DNA of 64,000 nucleotides, from contig NZ_JAYFUL010000033.1 in NCBI RefSeq assembly GCF_034928825.1, forward strand, positions 1 to 64,000, read 5' to 3'. Positions 59,864 through 64,000 of the stretch are shown in pieces; within the stretch, counting starts at the first letter, position 1, and each line of letters opens with the position of its first letter. Position numbers and translations under genes: made by a program. Source of the stretch: Arcicella aquatica. GTDB lineage: Bacteria; Bacteroidota; Bacteroidia; Cytophagales; Spirosomataceae. Below the pieces are notes generated by a model. It did no database searches, was not told the DNA's origin, and saw only the letters and a program-made list of their open reading frames with translations.

Positions 59864-60547
59864 TTATACCATTAATTTAAAGCCTTCTCCGTGAAGATTC
59901 AAAATCTGAATTTCAGGTTCTTCCTTCAAGAATTTTCTTAATTTGGTAATATATACATCCATGCTTCGGGCATTGAAGTAGGTATCATCTCCCCAAACCA
60001 TTTTCAAAGCAAAACTTCTACTGACGGGCTTTCCCATGTTTTCACATAACAATTTCAGCAATGCAGATTCTTTTGCCGTTAATTTCTGAGATTCACCATT
60101 TCTTTCTAAGATTTGCTTTTCAGTATCAAAAGCAAAACCTCTGATTGTAAAGTGAGATATTTTTTCATTTTGTAACTCTAACTTCTGACTTCTTCGTAAA
60201 ACTGCTTGCAGACGTGCCAGCAATTCTTCCATCGAAAAAGGTTTGGTCATATAATCATCTGCTCCTAGTTTAAAGCCTTGCAAAGTATCTTCCTTCATCG
60301 CTTTGGCCGTCAGGAAAATGATAGGCGTATCTTTATCAGACATTCTAACTTCTTTAGCCAACGTAAAACCGTCTTTTTTAGGCATCATTACATCAAAAAT
60401 ACAAAGGTCATAATCCTGCTGTACAAATTTTGTCAGGGCTTCGTCACCATCTTTAGCCAGAATCGTTTCGTAGCCTTTTATCGTTAAATATTCTTGTAGT
60501 AAAGTACCTAAATTGGGGTCGTCTTCGGCGAGGAGAATCTTTGTCAT
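59864..60547 (-). CDS. OmpR-family response regulator (RprY-like)
   Basis: A 227-residue regulator. The receiver domain has AEDDPNLGTLLQEY, the phosphoacceptor Asp in CIFDVMMPKKDGF, Thr in IIFLTAKAM and Lys in DDYMTKPFSMEELLAR. The C-terminal winged helix has LTAKESALLKLLCEN and the loop before SRSFALKMVWGDDTYFNARSMDVYI, quoted in parts. It pairs with the histidine kinase gene at 61222, but a toxin-antitoxin pair lies between. Target genes are unknown; the secreted protein at 63237 is a candidate. Confidence 0.94.
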   Translation of the reverse strand: MTKILLAEDDPNLGTLLQEYLTIKGYETILAKDGDEALTKFVQQDYDLCIFDVMMPKKDGFTLAKEVRMSDKDTPIIFLTAKAMKEDTLQGFKLGADDYMTKPFSMEELLARLQAVLRRSQKLELQNEKISHFTIRGFAFDTEKQILERNGESQKLTAKESALLKLLCENMGKPVSRSFALKMVWGDDTYFNARSMDVYITKLRKFLKEEPEIQILNLHGEGFKLMV

Positions 60548-60643
60548 TTTAGTTAAATTGATTTTTATCTTTAATTTGTTGGTGTTTCGATATCGCTATT
60601 CATAGCAATACATCTTTCAATAATGGAGATTATCTACATGTTT

Positions 60644-60913
60644 TCAAGGGAAATACTTATAAATTTCCTTGCGGTGAGCTATCAAAATAAAAAGAATACT
60701 ACCATCATCCTGAAGCTCAAAACCTATTCGATAATCACCAACTCTAACTCTATAATAGGTTTGGAAACCTTGCATTTTTTTGATATTAGGAATTTCAGAA
60801 AGAGAATCTGCACTTTCAAAACTTTCAATTAAAGACAATAGACGAACTTTTATTTTTTTATCTTTGAGCTTTTTGATACTTTTTTCAAATGACTCATCAA
60901 ATTGCAAAATCAT
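60644..60913 (-). CDS. RelE/ParE-type toxin
   Basis: An 89-residue protein of the RelE/ParE superfamily: FDESFEKSIKKLKDKKIKVRL at the N-terminus, shown to 20 residues, then IPNIKKMQGFQTYYRVRVGDYRIGFELQDDG (the conserved basic YRxRxGxYRI strand) and LIAHRKEIYKYFP with the terminal Lys/Tyr. RelE-type toxins cut mRNA on the ribosome. Its ATG overlaps the antitoxin stop by 4 bp, the normal antitoxin-first coupling. Located between the kinase and regulator genes of a two-component system. Confidence 0.88.
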   Translation of the reverse strand: MILQFDESFEKSIKKLKDKKIKVRLLSLIESFESADSLSEIPNIKKMQGFQTYYRVRVGDYRIGFELQDDGSILFILIAHRKEIYKYFP

Positions 60914-61107
60914 TTGCTTAAATGTTCTAAAATAGAGGCTTTTGATACTTTCTTGCCTGTTTTCTCTTGGGTCATCATCAAACCTAACGTCAAATCTTCA
61001 GCAATTTCAGGATTAAGAACCTGTGCCTTATCACCCATTTTTTTTACTAATTCAACAAGCAATTTACTTGTCTGCTTAGACTGTGTTTGTATAAGAAGCG
61101 TTTCCAT
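60910..61107 (-). CDS. Antitoxin of the RelE-type pair
   Basis: A 65-residue protein encoded directly before the toxin, ATGA overlap. It begins METLLIQTQSKQTSKLLVELVKKMG as is common for small Bacteroidota antitoxins without DNA-binding domain, and ends VSKASILEHLSK, a helix likely to wrap the toxin. Assignment is from size, order and overlap rather than a strong domain match. It starts 114 bp after the histidine kinase stop. Confidence 0.78.
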   Translation of the reverse strand: METLLIQTQSKQTSKLLVELVKKMGDKAQVLNPEIAEDLTLGLMMTQEKTGKKVSKASILEHLSK

Positions 61108-61221
61108 ATTTTTAGTTTTGTAAAAGTAATTTTATTCTTTTATGTATCTCGCACTAACTTGTTGAACATTTCCTTATTAACTCTTAATTTTCATCATCAA
61201 ATACAAAATATTCTACTATAC

Positions 61222-62964
61222 TTATATTGGCAAAATCACTTCAAATTCACTTCCTTCACCAAATCTACTCACTACATTTATACGTCCATGATGTTCCTCT
61301 ACCATCTTTTTCACATAGCTCAATCCCAATCCAAAACCCTTTACATCATGCAAATTACCAGTAGGAACGCGATAGAATTTTTCAAAGATATTCTTTATCG
61401 ACTCCTTACTCATTCCAATACCTTTGTCTTTGATGATAATTGATATTCCCTTTTCAGTATTTTGAGTAACGATGGTAATTTCAGGCTTTTCGGGTGAATA
61501 CTTATTGGCATTATCCAATAGGTTAAAGATAATATTAGTCAAATGTACTTCATCTGCTTCAATTTCTGTCTTTTCGGCCTGTAAATCTAAATCAATTGTA
61601 CCTTCTCTAAGCTCAATTTGTGGACTAATGTTTTCTAATACTTTCTCAATAATTTCGTGCACATCCACCGTTTTTAGCTTCAACTGCACATCCCCTCTTT
61701 CCATTTGTGCAGTTTGTAGTACTTTCTCAACTTGCGAGCCTAGTCTTTTGTTTTCATCACGAATAATCCCTAAATATCGTTTAAACATCGATGGACTAGC
61801 CGCCACGGCTTCGTCTTGGAGCATCTGAGTAGCCAATGAAATCGTAGAAATTGGTGTTTTAAACTCGTGGGTCATGTTATTGATAAAATCATTTTTAATG
61901 TCTGCTAATTGCTTTTGTTTCACGATCGTATTCACAGCTACATAAAAACAACTTAATACCACCAAAATCAATAACAAGGAAGTAGCATACATCACCCAAA
62001 TATTACGGATAATATAACGGTCTTGATTAGGAAAATATACTCTCAAATAGTTTTCAGAATTAGCATAATCATTCGGGAACAAATTAACAGTATACGTATC
62101 CTTATCGTTTTTCAAGCCCGTCATTTTGTATTTCATCGAAGAAGCATAATGTAAATAGTTTGGTTCTTCCTGACTGCTGATACCATATTCAAAAGGAATT
62201 TCTATTCCCTTCATTTTGATTTCATATTTCAACAGAGAATCCAACACCATATAATTGATTCTGTCATAAATACTCCTTTTTTTGAACAGAAAATCATTAA
62301 AAACCTCCTTAGCCATTTCGGCTTTATTCATTACCTTATCCTCTGTTTTTAATGGCTCAATAATCTTGTCAACATGTTTTTTTACAAGCTTTTTTCTTTT
62401 GGCTGCTAGCAAATCAGCCTTTCGCATAGAATCCTGTTTCTGTAAACTATTCTGATGTTGCTGAAGTGCCTCCGAAAAAATCTCGTCTAATTGCTTATGT
62501 TCATTCAATCGATTCTGAAAATCTTGAATATCAATATTCATTGAAAATTCCTGATATTCTCTAATCTCCCCATTTGGCAGAATCTCCGTCCCCTTTGATA
62601 CCAGAATATCTGAAGGGAAAGGCGTACGTGCTACTTTATCCAAACCAATGGTTGATTGGTTCGAAGTGGTTTGCGCAGGCACTTTCTGTTTAGGTGCTTC
62701 CTGTACCTTTTCTTCTACAGGCTTTGCTATCGCCAACAGTTGCTTTTGTTTTTCTTCTGCCTCTACTTTCCTTTGGACAAAGTAATAGAATTCTTGTTTG
62801 CCAAGCTTCCGCACCACTTGTTGCATGGCGTCTCTAACATCACTTCCAAACTGATCATTTTTAGAGCGAACCGTAAAACCCAACCAATACATTTGAAAGG
62901 CGATTAAACCTAACAGTGCAAAAGCCATCAAAGCAATAATATATTGTATTTTTCGCTTAGTCAT
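61222..62964 (-). CDS. Sensor histidine kinase (RprX-like)
   Basis: A 580-residue membrane kinase. Helix 1 is at about 7-27 and helix 2 at about 325-350; the periplasmic region of roughly 295 residues between them is long, highly charged and mostly helical, with no sensor domain I recognise. The HisKA box NNMTHEFKTPIS carries His366; the ATPase domain has NLLDNANKYS, KDKGIGMS and GFGLGLSYVKK. It pairs with the OmpR-type regulator downstream. It is divergent from the T9SS-tailed secreted protein gene, with 272 bp between the starts. Confidence 0.95.
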   Translation of the reverse strand: MTKRKIQYIIALMAFALLGLIAFQMYWLGFTVRSKNDQFGSDVRDAMQQVVRKLGKQEFYYFVQRKVEAEEKQKQLLAIAKPVEEKVQEAPKQKVPAQTTSNQSTIGLDKVARTPFPSDILVSKGTEILPNGEIREYQEFSMNIDIQDFQNRLNEHKQLDEIFSEALQQHQNSLQKQDSMRKADLLAAKRKKLVKKHVDKIIEPLKTEDKVMNKAEMAKEVFNDFLFKKRSIYDRINYMVLDSLLKYEIKMKGIEIPFEYGISSQEEPNYLHYASSMKYKMTGLKNDKDTYTVNLFPNDYANSENYLRVYFPNQDRYIIRNIWVMYATSLLLILVVLSCFYVAVNTIVKQKQLADIKNDFINNMTHEFKTPISTISLATQMLQDEAVAASPSMFKRYLGIIRDENKRLGSQVEKVLQTAQMERGDVQLKLKTVDVHEIIEKVLENISPQIELREGTIDLDLQAEKTEIEADEVHLTNIIFNLLDNANKYSPEKPEITIVTQNTEKGISIIIKDKGIGMSKESIKNIFEKFYRVPTGNLHDVKGFGLGLSYVKKMVEEHHGRINVVSRFGEGSEFEVILPI

Positions 62965-63158
62965 TCTTAATAATTAGCATTAATCATACTCTTTTTACTA
63001 CACCTAAATTAGTTTCAAATAATTTTCATGCAAAAAAATATACTCGAAAATTGACTTTGCAACATTTTCATTTTTAGTGTGTCTGTTTCAGAGCAACAAA
63101 ATTAAACTAAATCTTATGCAATTTATTTCGTTTAACATCTTTTAACAAAGTTTAAAGG

Positions 63159-63187
63159 TTTGATATATAATAGGTTGATTAAGTTTG
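63159..63187 (+). promoter_or_regulatory. Promoter-like sequence of the T9SS-tailed protein gene
   Basis: TTTG at 63159-63162, 17 nt, then TAAGTTTG at 63180-63187, a perfect TAnnTTTG. ATG is at 63237, giving a leader of about 43 nt. The rest of 62965-63158 shows nothing certain. Confidence 0.5.
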
Positions 63188-63236
63188 TTTTATATAAATT
63201 TTAAATGTTTTTTTTAATCAAAATCCAACATTCACT

Positions 63237-64000
63237 ATGCAAAAGAACATCAAAATTTTCGGGACAGCCATCTTATTTGCTGTAAGTATAACAGCAATGG
63301 CTCAAAAAAGTACTTCGCAAAATATTGAAGAAAAAGATGGGAAAATCAAAATCCATGTAGAGACTACAGAAAACGGACAAAAACAAGTATTCGACCGTAC
63401 TTATAATGCTGAAGGTTTGAATGCTGAAGAAAAAGAGAACTTAATCAATAACATTACAGATTCATTATTTTCGGCATCGGGCAATCATACCAGAAAACAG
63501 ATTAGAATTAAAGTAGATAGAAATAGTGATAGGGCTATACAGATGCCAAGAAACGCTAAACGCATCGAAATCTATAAAGATGGAAAACGCCTTGATAAAA
63601 ACTTCAATGATAATGATGTACATGCATTTAATTTCGATTTCAAGAATTTAGACGATGACAAGCTGATAGGTTCATTAAAACCTGCCATGAAGGAATTCAA
63701 TTTTAAAATTGATAATGACTTTAAAGATTTTGAACCATTCAATGAATCAAAAACAGTAAAAGCATTGAAAATATATCCTAACAAGCCTTTTGACAACAAG
63801 CTCAATCTTAAATTTTACACACCTGAAAAAGGTGATGTCAACGTAATCGTGACAGATGTAAATGGTAAAGAAGTAGGTACGCAGAAATTTAAAGATTTCC
63901 AAGGAGACTTCATGGGACAAGTAGAATTAAAGAAAAACACGAAAGGAACACTCTTTGTAACCGTAACACAAGGTGAAGACGGTACTGCAAAAAGAGTAGT
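63237..64000 (+). CDS. Secreted protein with T9SS C-terminal sorting domain (partial, runs off the window)
   Basis: From ATG 63237 a frame stays open to the last base, at least 254 residues. Residues 1-23 are a signal peptide ending TAMAQ. The middle is highly charged (many Asp, Lys, Asn) with no known domain. From about residue 178 the sequence KALKIYPNKPFDNKLNLKFY, then VIVTDVNGKEV and GTLFVTVTQGEDG follows the type IX secretion type A sorting domain (YPNP.., strand, D..G, then terminal strand). It would be exported across the outer membrane and anchored. The stop codon must lie within a few bases beyond 64000. Confidence 0.85.
   Translation, partial: MQKNIKIFGTAILFAVSITAMAQKSTSQNIEEKDGKIKIHVETTENGQKQVFDRTYNAEGLNAEEKENLINNITDSLFSASGNHTRKQIRIKVDRNSDRAIQMPRNAKRIEIYKDGKRLDKNFNDNDVHAFNFDFKNLDDDKLIGSLKPAMKEFNFKIDNDFKDFEPFNESKTVKALKIYPNKPFDNKLNLKFYTPEKGDVNVIVTDVNGKEVGTQKFKDFQGDFMGQVELKKNTKGTLFVTVTQGEDGTAKRV

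Overview
The window is about 64 kb of AT-rich chromosomal DNA from a member of the Bacteroidota, most likely a Cytophagales relative; the family-level placement is a guess. Evidence seen directly: promoters of the Bacteroidota form (TTTG, about 17-20 nt, TAnnTTTG), no Shine-Dalgarno habit, a secreted protein with a type IX secretion (T9SS) sorting tail, an RprX/RprY-like two-component pair, GMC oxidoreductase with a gluconate-dehydrogenase-subunit-3 partner, and many secreted or lipoprotein genes. Most of the window is ordinary core genome: pyk, murC, nadD, gmk, mreBCD, an ECF sigma/anti-sigma pair, metY, ispH, prmA, tRNA-Phe and rlmN.

Layout. 1-3.7 kb: the tail of a transposase, then a 1183-residue STAND-type P-loop NTPase whose C-terminus is built from nearly identical 39-residue repeats. 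3.9-20 kb: housekeeping genes (pyk, a Cys-less LOV-like PAS protein, murC, an S9 peptidase, nadD, gmk, sigma/anti-sigma, mreBCD) and a hexuronate catabolism operon (uxaB-kdgK-eda). 20-28.5 kb: a nucleotidase, then an accessory block with an O-antigen-ligase-like/TPR membrane protein, a transglutaminase-like protein, unknown secreted proteins, an Asp-rich lipoprotein, and an internally deleted insertion sequence next to a duplicated gene end. 28.5-40.6 kb: a clamp-motif PD-(D/E)XK nuclease, thioredoxin-like ferredoxin, fructosamine kinase, metY, a QorR/Qor-like divergent pair, esterase, GMC oxidoreductase, ispH and prmA.

40.8-51.5 kb is the most distinctive region: one leftward array of 13 genes forming a Ter (TerD/TerC/TerY) stress-response system. 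Reading with transcription: TerD, HAD phosphatase, phosphoribosyltransferase-like protein, TerD, divergent TerD, conserved membrane protein, two short TerY-like vWA proteins, a YggT-like small membrane protein, a TerY with C-terminal zinc ribbon, a PP2C phosphatase, a protein kinase with a zinc ribbon, and TerC. It combines Ca2+-binding TerD proteins, metal-ion-dependent vWA adaptors, a kinase/phosphatase pair and a TerC membrane protein with a small nucleotide-chemistry pair. It sits just 3' of tRNA-Phe. A strong internal hairpin splits it into a TerD half and a TerY/kinase half, and a 160-bp MITE-like element lies between the phosphatase and kinase genes.

52-64 kb: heterodisulfide-reductase-like electron-transfer genes (HdrC-like and HdrB-like) separated by four unrelated genes, one of them a BECR-fold nuclease-like protein; rlmN with a promoter/terminator leader; a two-component system whose kinase and regulator genes are separated by a RelE-type toxin-antitoxin pair; and the start of a T9SS-tailed secreted protein running off the end.

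Three copies of one non-autonomous inverted-repeat element (19593-19752, 39676-39759, 43207-43366), each with a matching 3-bp target duplication, and several nested inverted repeats at gene ends show that this genome carries active or recently active small repeats. No CRISPR array, rRNA or prophage was seen.
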